This document shows, one piece after another, positions 21,315 to 32,811 of a DNA stretch of 64,000 nucleotides. Source of the DNA: Pyrocephalus nanus (taxonomy: Eukaryota > Chordata > Aves > Passeriformes > Tyrannidae); the NCBI GenBank assembly GCA_038380795.1, contig CM076261.1:35675866-35739865 (forward strand), in the 5' to 3' direction. Under the pieces are notes generated by a model. The model did not search any database. It was given only the letters and a program-made list of their open reading frames with translations, and was not told the origin of the DNA. Numbering within the stretch: position 1 is the first letter of the stretch; each line of letters opens with the position of its first letter. Position numbers and translations under genes: made by a program.

Positions 21315-23034
21315 GCACAGAAGTAAGTATAATGGGGCTTACACTATACCACGCATATATGGGCCAGGAAAGTCAGGTAAAAATACCAGGACACCTGTAG
21401 GATGACCAAAGATCTCCTGGACAAACTCAAACACGAAAAGGAAGCCTACAGTGTGGAAGTAAAGACAGGTAGCCTAGGAGGAATACAGACAGATTATCTG
21501 AGCAGCCAGGGATCAAATTAGGAAAGGTAACTGATAGAATTAAACCTGAACAGACACATTATGGATAACAAGAAAAGCTTCTGTGGGTATGCTGGCGATA
21601 AAAGGAAGATTAGGAAAAATGTGGGCCCTCTCTGTAAGGAAACAGGAGACTGCTTAACTGGGACAAGGAGAATGCTGAGGTACTCGAGTCTTTTTTGCTT
21701 CAGTCTTCAGTGACGAGTGCTCCAGCCACACTGGTCAAGTCACAGAAGGCAACAACAGGAACTAGAAGAATGAACAATCCATCACCTTCTACAGGAGAAG
21801 ATTGTGTTGGAGACCATCTCAGGAATATAAAGGTGCACAAGTCCATGAAACCTGATGAGATACATCGAAGGGTTCTGAGGTAGTTGGCAGAGTAAGTGCA
21901 TAAGCCACCATTCATCATATTTGAGAAGACATGGCAGTCTGGGGAAGTTCCCACTGACTGGAAAAGGGGAAATATAACCTCCATTTTTAAAAAGCCAAAT
22001 AAGGAAGACACAGGGAACTACAGCCCAGTCAGTCTCACCTCAGTGCCCAGCAAGATCATGGAACAGATCCTTATGAAAATCATACCCAGGAGGTGATTGG
22101 TGACAGCCAATCTGGTTTCACCAAGGGTAAGTTCTGCCTAAAAAAATTTGTGACTGCCTAGGATGTGGTGGAATTACATCAGTGCTGTAACTCCCAAGTT
22201 GAGGAAGAACAACTGACTTCATATATCTGGACTTGTGCAAAGCATTTGATGATGCCCTGCGTAATATCCTTGTTTTTAACATCAAAGAGACATGGATTTA
22301 AAGAGTCAACCATTCAGTGGATAAGCAATTGGCTAGATGATTGCATTCATATATTTATCAGCAACATGGCCAGTGAGATTGAGTGCATCCTCAGCAAGTT
22401 TGTTGACACCAAGCTCTGTGGTGCAACTAACACCCTGGAGGGAAGGGTTGACGTTCACAGGGACCTTGACAAGCTTAAGAGATTGGCCTGTGTAAACCTC
22501 ATGAAGTTCAATAAGGCCAAGTGTAAGGTCCAGCTCTGTGTTCCCCAACATAGAAGGGATATGGACCTGCTAGACTTCCAGAGGAGGGCCGTGAAGATGA
22601 TAAGAGAGCTGGGGTATGACTCCTATGAAGACAGGCAGAGAGAGAGTTGGGGTTTTTCAGTCTGGAGCAGGAAAGGTTCCAGAGAGCCCTTAATAGCAGC
22701 CTTCCAGTACTTAAAGGGGGCCTACAAGGAAACCAGAGGGGGAATTTTTACAAAGGCTTGTAGTTACAGGAACAAGGAGAATGACTTCTGAAAGACAGTA
22801 AGTTTAGATTATATATTAGGGAAAAAATCTTTACTGAGAGGGTGGTTAAGGCACTGGAACAAGTTGCCCAGAGAAGCTGTGTATGTCCCATCCCTGGAGG
22901 CGTTCAAGGCCATTCCGGATAAGGCTTTGAGCAACCTGGTCTAGTGAAAGATGTCCTTGTTCATGGCAGAGGGTTGGAACTAGATAATCTTTAAGGTCTC
23001 TTCAAACCCAAACACTTCATGGTTCTGTGATATA
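21315..23034 (+). mobile_element. CR1: CR1 LINE, plus strand, 1.7 kb, internally deleted
   Basis: The copy begins in the ORF2 linker region before the reverse transcriptase (GATCTCCTGGACAAACTC, GGTAGCCTAGGAGGAATACA) and runs to the 3' end (CTTCAAACCCAAACACTTCA, then TGGTTCTGTGATA). Two internal segments of canonical CR1 are missing. One lies near 22345, from after the 'WLDG' region to before 'GDMDSGIECTLSKF'. The other is near 22530, at AAGGTCC|AGCTCTG, and has GTCC microhomology. It is the first of three same-strand CR1 copies in 4 kb. Confidence 0.93.
21695..22791 (+). pseudogene. CR1 ORF2 (reverse transcriptase) remnant
   Basis: In-frame pieces of the non-LTR retrotransposon polymerase are visible across several frames. 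The finger region is at 21896-22096 ([20 protein letters not shown], then [19 protein letters not shown]). A decayed thumb and tail follow at 22165-22791 (DTKLCGATNTLEGRV, MKFNKAKCKVQLCV, LLDFQRRAVKMIRELGY). The SGVPQGS block is deleted, and the FADD catalytic motif is reduced to FVDT (the aspartate pair is broken). Frameshifts separate the pieces. The protein cannot be functional. It is listed because these are the clearest protein-derived sequences in the window. Confidence 0.85.
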
Positions 23035-23179
23035 TGATTTTATATTTCTTGGGTGTAAAATTCATCAGTCACATAATAGTATTTCTGAGTCAAGAAATAA
23101 TGGTTTAGTAATACCTGAAATGCACACTTAGGAATCTTTTCCTATAAAAAACTATCTTCAAAGTAAATCAAAATATGTT

Positions 23180-24625
23180 TGCAGAAGATCATCTATGAGC
23201 AATCCTGGTTATCTGAAGAAGTTCCAGCTGACTGAAAATTAGAAAATATAATGCCCATCTACAAGAAGGGTCAGAAGGATGATCGAGGGAACTACAGGCC
23301 TATCAGCCTCAGTTCAGGACAGTGTTATGGAAGAAATTATCCTGAGTGCTATCACATGGCACATGAAGGACAAGCAGGGGATCAAGCCCAACCAATATGG
23401 ATTTATGAAAGGCATATCCAGCTTGACCAATCCTTCTATGACAAAGTAAACCACTTGGTGGATGAGGGAAGGGCTGTGGATTTGGTCTATCTGGACTTCA
23501 GTAAAGTGTTTGACACCATCTCCCACAGCATCATCCTAGAAAAACTGACTGCTCACAGCTTGAAAGGCTGAATTTGCAATGGGTAAAAAACTGTCTAGAT
23601 GGCCAGGCCCAAAAAGTTGTGGTGAATGGAGCTAACTTCAGTTGGCTGCTGGTCACTAGTGGTGTTCTGCAGGGCTCAATTTCGGGCATGTTCGTTACTG
23701 ATGATCTGGATGTGGGGATCAGGTGCACCCTTAGTAAATTTTCAGGCTACACTAAGTTGAGTGGGAGTGTTGATCTTCTTGAGGGTGAGAAGGCTCTACA
23801 GAGAGACCTGAAGAGCCTCAATCAATAAGTTAAGGACAACAGCATGAGGTTAAATAAGGTGAATCCTGGGTCCTGCAGTTGGATCACAATAACCCCATGC
23901 AGCACTACAAACTGAGGGAGGAGTGGTTCGAGAGCTGTTCAGCAGAAAAGTGCATGGCTGTGCTTGTTGATGGCTGGCTCAATATGAACCAGCAGTGTGC
24001 CTAAGTGGTCAAGAATGCCATTGGTATCTTGGCCTGTTTCAAGAGCAGTGAAGCCAACAGGACAAGGGAACTGATCATCCACCTGTACTTGGCATGGGTG
24101 AGGCTGCAACGTCAGTACTATGTCCAGTTCTAGACTCCTCACTTTAAAAAGGACCCTGAGGTGCTGAAGCCTGTCCAGCAAAGGACAAGGCTTATGAAAG
24201 GTCTAGAAAGCATGTCTTATGCGGAGTGGGTGATGGAGCTGGGTTTGTTTAGCCTGGAGAAAAGGAGGCTCCAGTGGGGGTATCTCATCACTCTTTACAA
24301 ATGCCTGAGAGGTTGTAGTGAGACGGGGGCCAGTCTCTTCTACCATGCCTACAGTGAGAGGACTAGGGGAAACAGCCTTAAGCTAAGAGGGAGTCAGATA
24401 AGATATTAGAAACAAATTTTTCACTGTTAGGGTGGTCAGGAATAGGTTGGATAGGGAGATGGTGGAGTCACCATCCCCTGAGGTGTTTAAGAGGCATCTA
24501 GATCTGGAACTGGATAATACACTTCATTGTTTTAAGGGTTACAGTGGTAGTGCGGGGTTGGTGGTTGAACTTGATAATCTTAAAGGTCCCTTCCAACCTT
24601 GACAATTTTATGTTTGTATGATATA
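23180..24625 (+). mobile_element. CR1: CR1 LINE, plus strand, 1.45 kb
   Basis: A second forward CR1 starts 0.15 kb after the previous one. It runs from the polymerase finger region (GAGGGAACTACAGGCCTATC) to a 3' end of TAAAGGTCCCTTCCAACCTT and a degenerate octamer. Its wording (GGTTGTAGTGAGACGGGGGC, CTCTTTACAAATGCCTGAG) differs from the copy at 21315, so it is an independent insertion of another subfamily rather than a tandem duplicate. Confidence 0.92.
23251..23828 (+). pseudogene. CR1 ORF2 (reverse transcriptase) core remnant
   Basis: Two adjacent frames (23251-23571 and 23574-23828), separated by a stop and frameshift, carry recognisable polymerase blocks. These are GNYRPISL at the fingers, [20 protein letters not shown] (canonical YLDFSKAFDTVSH), and [10 protein letters not shown] (canonical SGVPQGSVLG). 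The block after it reads FSGYTKLSG, where the catalytic FADDTKL would be, so both catalytic aspartates are lost. Known CR1 ORF2 also has an N-terminal endonuclease, which is absent here through 5' truncation. It is an inactive fossil. Confidence 0.88.
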
Positions 24626-24835
24626 TGCATTATGTTGTATATTTTAAAGAGTTAAACTGTTGGGTTTGGTTTGGTTTGTTTTTTTTACTTAATAACAAAA
24701 ATTAACATCATGAAGAGACATGTAATAAGAGTACTTTACATGTAAAGCTATGTTTGCTCATTATTTTTTTTCATTATTGGTCTGTGCATGCAAGGTTTTA
24801 GGTCAGCTGAATATTGATATGCATTAATACTATTG

Positions 24836-25212
24836 GAGTTGGGCCTGTTCAGCCTAAAGAAGAGTCATTGAAAGGGTAACCTCAATAATGTGCACAAATA
24901 TCTAAAGGGGGAGGTGCTAGCAGAAGAAGAATCTAGGCTCTTTTCAGTGGTGCTGAGCAATAGGAAAGAGGTAACAGGCAGAAACATGCACAGGAAGTTC
25001 CACTTGAATATGAGGAAGAATTTCTTTACTGTGCAAGTGACTGCACATTGTAGCAGATTGCCCAGAGAGGTTGTGGACCCTTCCTCACTGGAGATATTCA
25101 AGAACTGTTTGGATGCAATTCTGTGCCATACGCTCTAGGATGACCCTGCTTAAGCAGAGAGGTTGGACCAGATGATCCACTGTGGTCCTTTCCAACCTTA
25201 CTCATTCAGAGT
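24836..25212 (+). mobile_element. CR1: CR1 LINE 3' segment, plus strand
   Basis: The segment reads GGAGTTGGGCCTGTTCAGCC, then ACCTCAATAATGTGCACAAA, a GGTTGGACCAGATGATCCAC block and GGTCCTTTCCAACCTTA. This is the CR1 3' region of a third subfamily. The forward frame at 24890-25138 is CR1-derived 3' sequence, not a gene. Confidence 0.88.
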
Positions 25213-27395
25213 GGCTCTTTTTTTTTTATACTCTTAAAGGTAGGCTACCAACCACAGCCAAAGATGGGACACTGATGTACTTTTATTGAACACTTCTATT
25301 TTTCTCTGTTCCAGTTCCATTAAGCTTGTAAAACCTCTTCAAATGGCACTGCAGGGCTATTGAATTACAGGCTGTGAAAATTTATTTGGCAGTCAGTAAT
25401 GTAATGGCAGAATGACATTATGATATTTTAAGGTATAGCTTTCCCACCTGTGAGATGACAGGGGAGCACTGCAAACATGATGTAGATCAGTGGAAAGATA
25501 ATAAATTAAGGCCCTTTTACATTTTACAGCTGCTAAATAAGGGCCAGGGATAGACTCAAACAATAACAAGAGAGTTTGTGTTCACAGATCATTATTTTTA
25601 AGACACAGAAAAGGACTATTGTTCTTTTTTTCTTATTTTATCCATGATTTCTGTGCTTTTTAAAAAATATATTTTTTAAATAAAATTTTTATCACTAGAA
25701 ACACTATCAGAAGTTACTTCTCTCTCCTCCTTCAGGTGAATTCTTGGAGTTTACATAATTTGGTGTGTCCTAAGGGAGTGACTGGACTGACCTTTATGAA
25801 TGACATGCAAATAAATTTAACTAACATTTGGTTGCTCTTCCTCCTATGTATTTAGCCTTTATTTAATTAGGCAATTCCTCAACATCTTTTTAATATGATT
25901 TTGTATATGTCAGAGAAAAAAGAAATCCTTCAATACTTTTCCTGTGTTGATGGACTTCAGAATGCACTTCCAAATAGCAATTTTTTTATTTATAGTACTT
26001 GATGATTCTTCAATGTCCTTGACATACCTATGTAATGTCAGAATAACAAAAACATATTTATTCAGTTCAAAGAATATAACACATTTCTATAAGAGCTCTC
26101 TAAATGATACAGAGGCTTTTACTGCTTGCTAGCATGTTTAAGGTTCATCAATGCCATATTATCCCTTTAGGAATGAATAATATTGCCCTTAGCTTATTTT
26201 CGAACCAGACTATGTTTTCTCTTGCTCGTATCTTGTTATAGCTTCAAGGATTAGGGCTATGTTAAATTATTTAGATGCAGTACTCATCAAAGAGATAGTT
26301 GAATTTTTTTACTTAGTTATTCAGACAACTACCTGACAAAGACAATTTGTTGACAGCATTCAGTTTTAATTCAGTGTCAGCTCAATGTTACCTTTTAAAG
26401 TCAAATGTTAGCAAAAGAAGCCAGGGAGGGGGAGTGGAAAAAAAGAAAAAGATATGGTACTAGATGAACAAAATATTGAAAAAAAGCAAACAAAAACTAG
26501 ACATATTGTCATAGATTTATGTTCTTCACTACATGTTTAACTTTATTATTCATCACAATTTGTATTAAAATTACCATGTCCTTACCTCTTCTTTTAATTG
26601 CTACTAATAATTATAACTCACTGGGTATGGAAACACATATGCTAATAGAATTTGTTTCCACTATTAGTTACAATATTTAGAAGCTTTGAAAATATATTGA
26701 GATCTATAGGCCTTCATTTATGTCCAAAACTCTTCTTGTTTACAGAATATACATTTTTTGAAAACATGGTTATATTACCAGTTCGAATGAAGGTACAGAG
26801 CGTTGTGTGCTTTTAAATTCTGTATGTGAAAGTATTTCAAGTGTTGCAACTGGATTGTACTCACTTGAAAGTCACTTTCTCCTGCATAAAATGTCTCTAG
26901 AGTTACTATAACATATTGTGTTAACAAAGTTAATAAGCATATTGTAATTAAATTTATAGAGAGATGTTTGGATCAATTAAATATAGTGCATTATAAATAC
27001 ACACTAAGCTTTTGAACAGTGGTTTTTTTCACAAAAACTTTCTTACAGGTTTACAAGTGTTCGTTTTCTCTTTTCTTGAGATCCTAGTTATGAACAGATT
27101 TCTTAGGAAGCTTGAGATTTGGAATCACCAAAATTCTAAAACTTTTCAGAGGCTGAAGTTATAGACTAAAGAAAAATTGTTCGTTTAGAAAGGCTTACAC
27201 TGGAAAATACAGTATGTTTAAGTACATCTGGAGAGACCTGAAGGCAGAGTGTGAAAGCACTTTATTTCCAGTAGGAATCTTGATGGACAGACTGCTCTTT
27301 CCTGCCTCTCTGCAATGTTGAATGTAAAGAACAAGTTTTCTATTCCTTCGTTTTATTTTCAGTCCACTACTTCCTCACAGAATTCTAAAATAATG
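25213..27395. other. AT-rich unique sequence
   Basis: About 2.2 kb with no recognisable repeat, RNA gene or exon. The 62-codon frame at 25944-26132 is of chance length. Confidence 0.45.
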
Positions 27396-27401
27396 CCAAG
27401 G
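27396..27401. repeat. CCAAGG direct repeat, left of LTR
   Basis: A 6-bp motif immediately before TGTGGCAGG. The same motif follows the proposed right end at 28067-28072. Confidence 0.45.
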
Positions 27402-28066
27402 TGTGGCAGGATAGGCCCACCTTGATAAGACCTAAAATCCAATCAAGATATCATGCAAGATCAACTGGTGAAGCCAAGGTGTTGTCTTGATGTTAATTAT
27501 GCTAAAACCATCTGGGTTCACCAGACTCCAAATACACTGCTTTTTGAAGTCTGATTTGACAGATAAGCTGATATCTGGCCTGTAAATGTGTGATTAGCAG
27601 TCAATCACTTTGTACTATAAAAGTCCAACTGCTTTGCACACAGTCAGGTTCTTCTGATATAACCCTTCTTGTGGTGTATGTGTGGAGATTCCTCCTTTGG
27701 CTGGGGATGCCCACCAAAGTTACTCCTTGAGGTTGAGAGACAGAGAGAATTGGTATGGGTGAGTTACATCAGATCTCTACTTAATAATTATTTCTTTTTG
27801 CTAGGTTTAATATAACTGCTTCAGTAATTGCTTTGTTACAGTGCACTATACTACTTTATGCTATATTATACTCTACTGGTAGATTTTTAGCGTTTGTATT
27901 GTGTAGTAAATAATTCTTATTAAAATGTTTTGTCTGAATATTTGTATAAAATAAATTATTCATTTTACATAAATATTGTCATTTTTCCTATCATTAAAAA
28001 CCTACAGGAAAAAAGTTGTTCAATCTCTCCTCTATAATTCCTTTAAATTTAAATCTTTAACACAAT
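27402..28066 (+). mobile_element. LTR with TATA and poly-A signals, about 665 bp
   Basis: The segment begins TGTGGCAGGATAGGCCCACC. It carries a TATA box (TATAAAAG at 27616-27623) and AATAAA at 27950-27955, and ends near TTTAACACAAT. This order (terminal TG, TATA about 215 bp in, polyadenylation signal downstream) is that of an LTR on the plus strand. CCAAGG lies on both sides, although the right terminus would then be CACAAT instead of CA, so the right end is uncertain. There is no retroviral coding sequence next to it, so it is probably a solo LTR. Confidence 0.6.
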
Positions 28067-31000
28067 CCAAGGCTAAAATTGGATCCATCTACACCTAGAC
28101 TTCTCTCTGAGAAGGGGTTTAGAAAGCAAAGGAGTTTTTTTTACAGCTCAAGACTCACCAGCAAGGCTTTGCTTTTTAATAACTTTGTATCACTCCCACC
28201 CATGACATAAGGGAATAGAAATCAGACAAGGTGCCTTAGACGTGCAATGAGGTTACAACACTAAAGTTCACAAAGGAGTATCCTTTCTGCTTTATTTTTA
28301 TTTTGATGTCATTAAGTTTAAATTCCTACCTGTACACTGACCTATTCCAGCCAAGGATATTCAGTGTAGGCTTACTTCCCTGGGCAGTGTGGTTTTGAGA
28401 TTCCTTCCATCACAATTCAAATGGAAGCTACAGCTCCCCAGTCCTTGATAAATGCTCCACTTGCTAGATCCTTATTGAAAAGGTGGAACCATGGACTCCC
28501 AAAGCAGTTTTTGAATAAAATCACAATGGGATATCCCTTCTCATCAGCAAATATTACAAAGTTGTTAGTGTAGGTAGAGAAGGCAAATCATTAGTCCCAG
28601 ATTGTGCTAGGAAGTAAAGGACCAGTTGGTACATGGAAAAAGAAGGCAGCCACAGAGATCAGGTGTGCACTATACCCATGGTCAGTTCAGGGATCTCATG
28701 CACAGTGTCATCTAACTTGTGCCTACCAAATGGTCTTACATGGAGGCATTGTTAAAAGGGAGGGAAAATGGTCTTCAGGGTTCATCAAGCAGAAAGAAGA
28801 TTTGGGGGTTTGGTGTTTTTGTTTGTTTGTTTGTTTGTTTTGGGGGGGCTTTTGTTTGTTGTTTTTTGTGTGTTTTGTTGTTTTTGGTTTGGTTTGGTTT
28901 GGGTTGGGTTTTTTTGGCAGACAATTTCTGGTTTTCCCTTCATTCCCTTTCTTCAGGAGAGCCGATCAATTTCTCTAATACAACTGAACAAATGTAAGAA
29001 ATGCTGTTGGTCTTTTAAAGGAGAAGAATAAATCAAATTAATTGTAGAGGAGAGAGAAATAAAAACATTATAATGGACTGTATTCAATGCATTCCACAAG
29101 TAAATATCATGAAAAATATGTACATTGTATTATTTTTCATTTACATTGTCATGCAAAGAAATTTTGCTTTAATCATGTTTCAGAAGCAAGGAAGAACTAC
29201 ACTTGATTATAAAAGAAAAACCTGCCATCTGGACCTTATATAGACCAATAATTTAATTGTCAAGAAATCACAGTTTAAAAATACGACAGAAAAAAAAAAG
29301 TCAGATCTCAGAGAATGTTCTAGATTGTACAACAAGTGAATAGGTATATAAAATAAATTCATAACAGAACAGTTTTCTGCTTAGAACAGTTTTCTCTTTA
29401 GTTTATCTTGCTTCTGGACTGTCACTGAAGTGCGTTAAAAATTATCTGAGAATATAAGCTTTTGCAATGCACTTCATTATCTATGTTGATGTTAAAGGGT
29501 TTTCTATAAGGCCTTTAAAGCCTTCAGTGTTTTGTTTTGGGAGAACAAACAGCTTTCAGCTGTAAGGTAGATAAGTTCTACTTAGCAGTTATTTTGTCTC
29601 TCCCTCATGGTCTGCTGTCTAGAGTTCTTTAATTTTGCTGTCCTCTAGAGACTACAGTGAAAAAAAAAATTGTATTTCACCGTAATAAAAACTATTATCA
29701 ATTTTTAGGTGAAAAAGTAATTACATTGATGTGATATTATTAGTATTTAACCATATTTCCTATTTTATCTCCTTGATACGTTGTTAGGTTAAAAAAAAGG
29801 AGGGAAAAATTTATAAAAATATATTTATGGAACTGACATATTGCAATGGTTTACAAGCAGGTTTCTTTTGTTCCAGAAACACATAATAAATTACTTTTTA
29901 TGAATAACTTACTGATTTTGGTTGTTCTTTGGACTGAAAACTGGGGCTAATAATACCCTTTCACCTGGACTTAATTTGAAGGGAGAAAGACTTTGTAGTC
30001 TCTGTGTTCATTCACCTAAAGGAAACAGGTTACAGACAGAGCAGAAATTAACGTTTGGCCTTGACCTTTATTCTGGAGAAAGGAGACTGAACTTCTGTAT
30101 AAATTTAGACCACTAGTTCTTTATATTGCATCATGGTACTCTGACACACATTTTACTAAAAGACAATATAATTAATCTAATTCTATCAATTACTGGAAAT
30201 TAGCACTTCAATTCTTCATAACCACTTGCTTCTGAGATGAGGGAATCCAAGTAATTTTGATTGAAATTTTTAGGCATTTTCAAATCTGAGCATGCTTTTC
30301 CTAGGCTAGGTTCTATCTTGATTATGCTTCTACAGTGACAGACTTAGTTTCACAGGATCCTGTAATTTATAACGCCATAACTGAGACAGTGTCCTTTGTC
30401 ACATGTATTTATCAACATACTTATTAATGGCAATTGCATTTTCATTGTTCCCTGTCTTATTCTCTTTTTTTTTTTATCATCTAGTATTGACTATTAATCC
30501 CTTGGCTTAGATCCCATCTCTATTAAGCCTTGTCCAGTTGAGTTCAACAAACTTATACCTCTTTCTTGTAGACATATCAATGCCTCATTAGTTTTCTGAA
30601 GATGTATTCTGCTCCTACTAAAATTCTATACACTACAGTCATGGCATTTTGTTATCTGTGTATAGCTTCCTTCTCATCTGTACTTTTTAGTTTAGTTCCT
30701 AGGTGACTGCTTGCATCTAGAAATGTTATTTTATCTTGTTATTAAGTTATTCTATGAGACTGCATTTTTATAATATGAGGCTCCTTTGAACTTTTTATTG
30801 GGGAAATGATTTTGCATTTGAATAACAACTTTGTAAAAGAGAATACACCTTTTAGCACCTGTATATGAAAAACCATTAAAAACAAATACAGAGGGAGGCA
30901 CTGATATTGCTGATGTGTGAAAGACAATTTTTTTGCTTCTGCTTTTAAAGATTATAAACTTTAAAATATTTCACTACACTTAGTACTTTGTAGTGTCCAT

Positions 31001-31889
31001 TTCTCACTTGTATGACTACGTAATGTGGTTCTTTTCCTTGCCATTGCTTCTAGAAGTACTTGTTGCATCTTCAGCTTCCTTCTCTGTTTTCCTGCTGGTG
31101 TCTTGATACGAAATTAGATAACTAGCTGTTGCATTTTTTTAATTTGTCGTGGCCACTTGTAACATCAGTGATGGAAAGAATTAAAAAGTCATTCATAGCA
31201 TTAGCTAGGGTCAAATCTACAAATTGAACCCTGAGAAGCTTACATCCAGGAAAATATGAAAGGAGCTCTGTCTCTTTCATTCCACTCTGCAGTTTTGTTC
31301 ATGACATGATTACTTTACATAATGTTGTTTCACTCTCTGATACTATTTTTTTTTTTTTGGATGGTAAACAGTTTAGAAATCTTTCTGCTTTCTAAGCATC
31401 CATGAAGTACATTGCTCTTCAATTAACTTTTCATAGACATAGATTTTCATAGACATTTTCTCTGCTTTGAGCAGAATCCCTCTTCTCAGACCTGGTTTGC
31501 CTACACATGATCAATTGCAGTTTTATGCAGTTTTATCATACTATGAATCAAAGGCTAAAGTTTTTTGTTTTTGTTTTTTTTTTTTAACATATAATTTCCA
31601 CCAGATTAATAGAAGTAAATAATCTTTCAATATTATTGGATCCCAAAATATGACATCAGCAGAAAAGAATTTGAGTGGACTTTGCAGAAAGCCTTGGGCT
31701 GGGAGAGTAGGGAAAAAAACCCTTAATATGAGAAGCAGACGAGATGTCATCAGTCGTTGATTGCTCTGCCCCTCAGCCCAGAGGGTCCACACCTGGATTT
31801 CATCAAACCTCTGCAGAAACTCTATTGTATCTTATCTCTCCCTTTGTGTTCCCTGAGTCCCTGTAAACCTGATTACCTATTTCCCCCTG
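28067..31889. other. Mostly unique sequence with a G/T-rich microsatellite
   Basis: The part 28370-28800 is less AT-rich than its surroundings and could be an unassigned old repeat. A TTTG and G-rich tract sits at 28802-28917. The 124-codon frame at 28604-28978 ends in that tract and is not credible as a gene. T runs occur at 31340-31358 and 31561-31586. Confidence 0.45.
28802..28917. repeat. (GTTT)n / (GGTTT)n tract with G7
   Basis: Runs of GTTT, a GGGGGGG block, more GTTT-like units, then GGTTT and GGGTT units. It is a compound low-complexity tract with strong strand asymmetry: G and T on the plus strand, almost no C. Confidence 0.9.
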
Positions 31890-32246
31890 TAGAATCTCCT
31901 AAGATAAAGTGAGTTTTTCCCATGAGATAATTGCTAAGACCCCAAATTTGTTAACCTGATTTTTCCCCTTATGTCATCCCCAAAATCCCTCTATTTGTAA
32001 TAAATTGTAATAGTTCCAACCCTCTGTTGAATATGTAAACCCTAAACCCTTTAAAAATGAACCTGTAAGTCCAATAGACCATTGCATTTTTTGCCTCCTC
32101 TGGGATCGTCTTAGTCTCCTTGACCTCTGCAGAGTATATTTGGGTGTGATTCTTTTGCAAATTCAGCATTAAAAATGCTTGCAGTTTGCTGTGATCATGA
32201 TATTCATCAATAAATTAGTGAATGAGAAAAAAATTCTGTGCTCAAT
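31890..32246 (+). mobile_element. Possible LTR-like segment
   Basis: The segment begins TGTAGAATCTCCTAAGATAA and contains a TTTAAAAATG box and an AATAAA near 32209. It ends CTGTGCTCAAT, exactly where the next LTR starts. Composition and motif order are LTR-like, but there is no target duplication and I cannot name a family. It could instead be a diverged internal or flanking sequence. Confidence 0.3.
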
Positions 32247-32811
32247 TGTACTGGGTTTGGCTGGGATGGACATAACTTTTTTCATAGCAGCCCATATGGT
32301 GCTCTGCTTTGCATTTGTGGCTAAAGCAGTATGGACAATACACCAGTATTATTTTGGCTATTGCTGAACAGTGTTTGCACACCATCATGGCCTTCTCCCT
32401 GTTTCACCCTCCGCAAGAGACTTGGGATGAGCAATTGTGAGGGGACACAGGCAAAGCAGCTGGCCTAAACTGACCGAAGACATATTCCATATCATACAAC
32501 ACAGTGCTGAGCAATAAAAGCTTGAGGAAAGGAGGAGGAAGGGGGGATATTCATGGTTATCACATTTGTCTTCCCAGTGAATGGTTGATTACAAATTTTG
32601 AGGCCCTACTTCCCAGTAGATGTCTGGACATCTGTACTGAGTGCTTTTTGCTTTGCTTGCATGCCCACCTTTTGCTTTCCCTGCTAAACTGTCTTTATCT
32701 GAATCCACAAGCCTTCTCTTCTTCCTTCTGTTTTCTCCCCATTTGACAGAAGAGGGAAGCAAGAATGACTCAGGGTGAGTTTTGGCTACTGGCCAGGGTT
32801 AACCTACCACA
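32247..32811 (+). mobile_element. Avian ERV LTR, plus strand, about 565 bp
   Basis: The LTR begins TGTACTGGGTTTGGCTGGGA and ends GGTTAACCTACCACA. It contains GAGGGGACACAGGCAAAGCA, CATATTCCATATCATACAAC, a GCAATAAAAGCTTGAG TATA-like box, TTTGTCTTCCCAGTGA and CTAAACTGTCTTTATC. These blocks in this order characterise a widespread avian ERV LTR group. The same group occurs on the opposite strand at 63387-63966. No convincing target duplication is seen (TCAAT against ATTAT). Confidence 0.8.

Noticed and set aside
28604..28978. 124-codon plus-strand frame
   Set aside because: The second half is a translated G/T microsatellite and the first half has no recognisable domain.
32030..32060. Telomere-like CCCTAAACCC
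   Set aside because: Only one and a half units, not an interstitial telomeric array.
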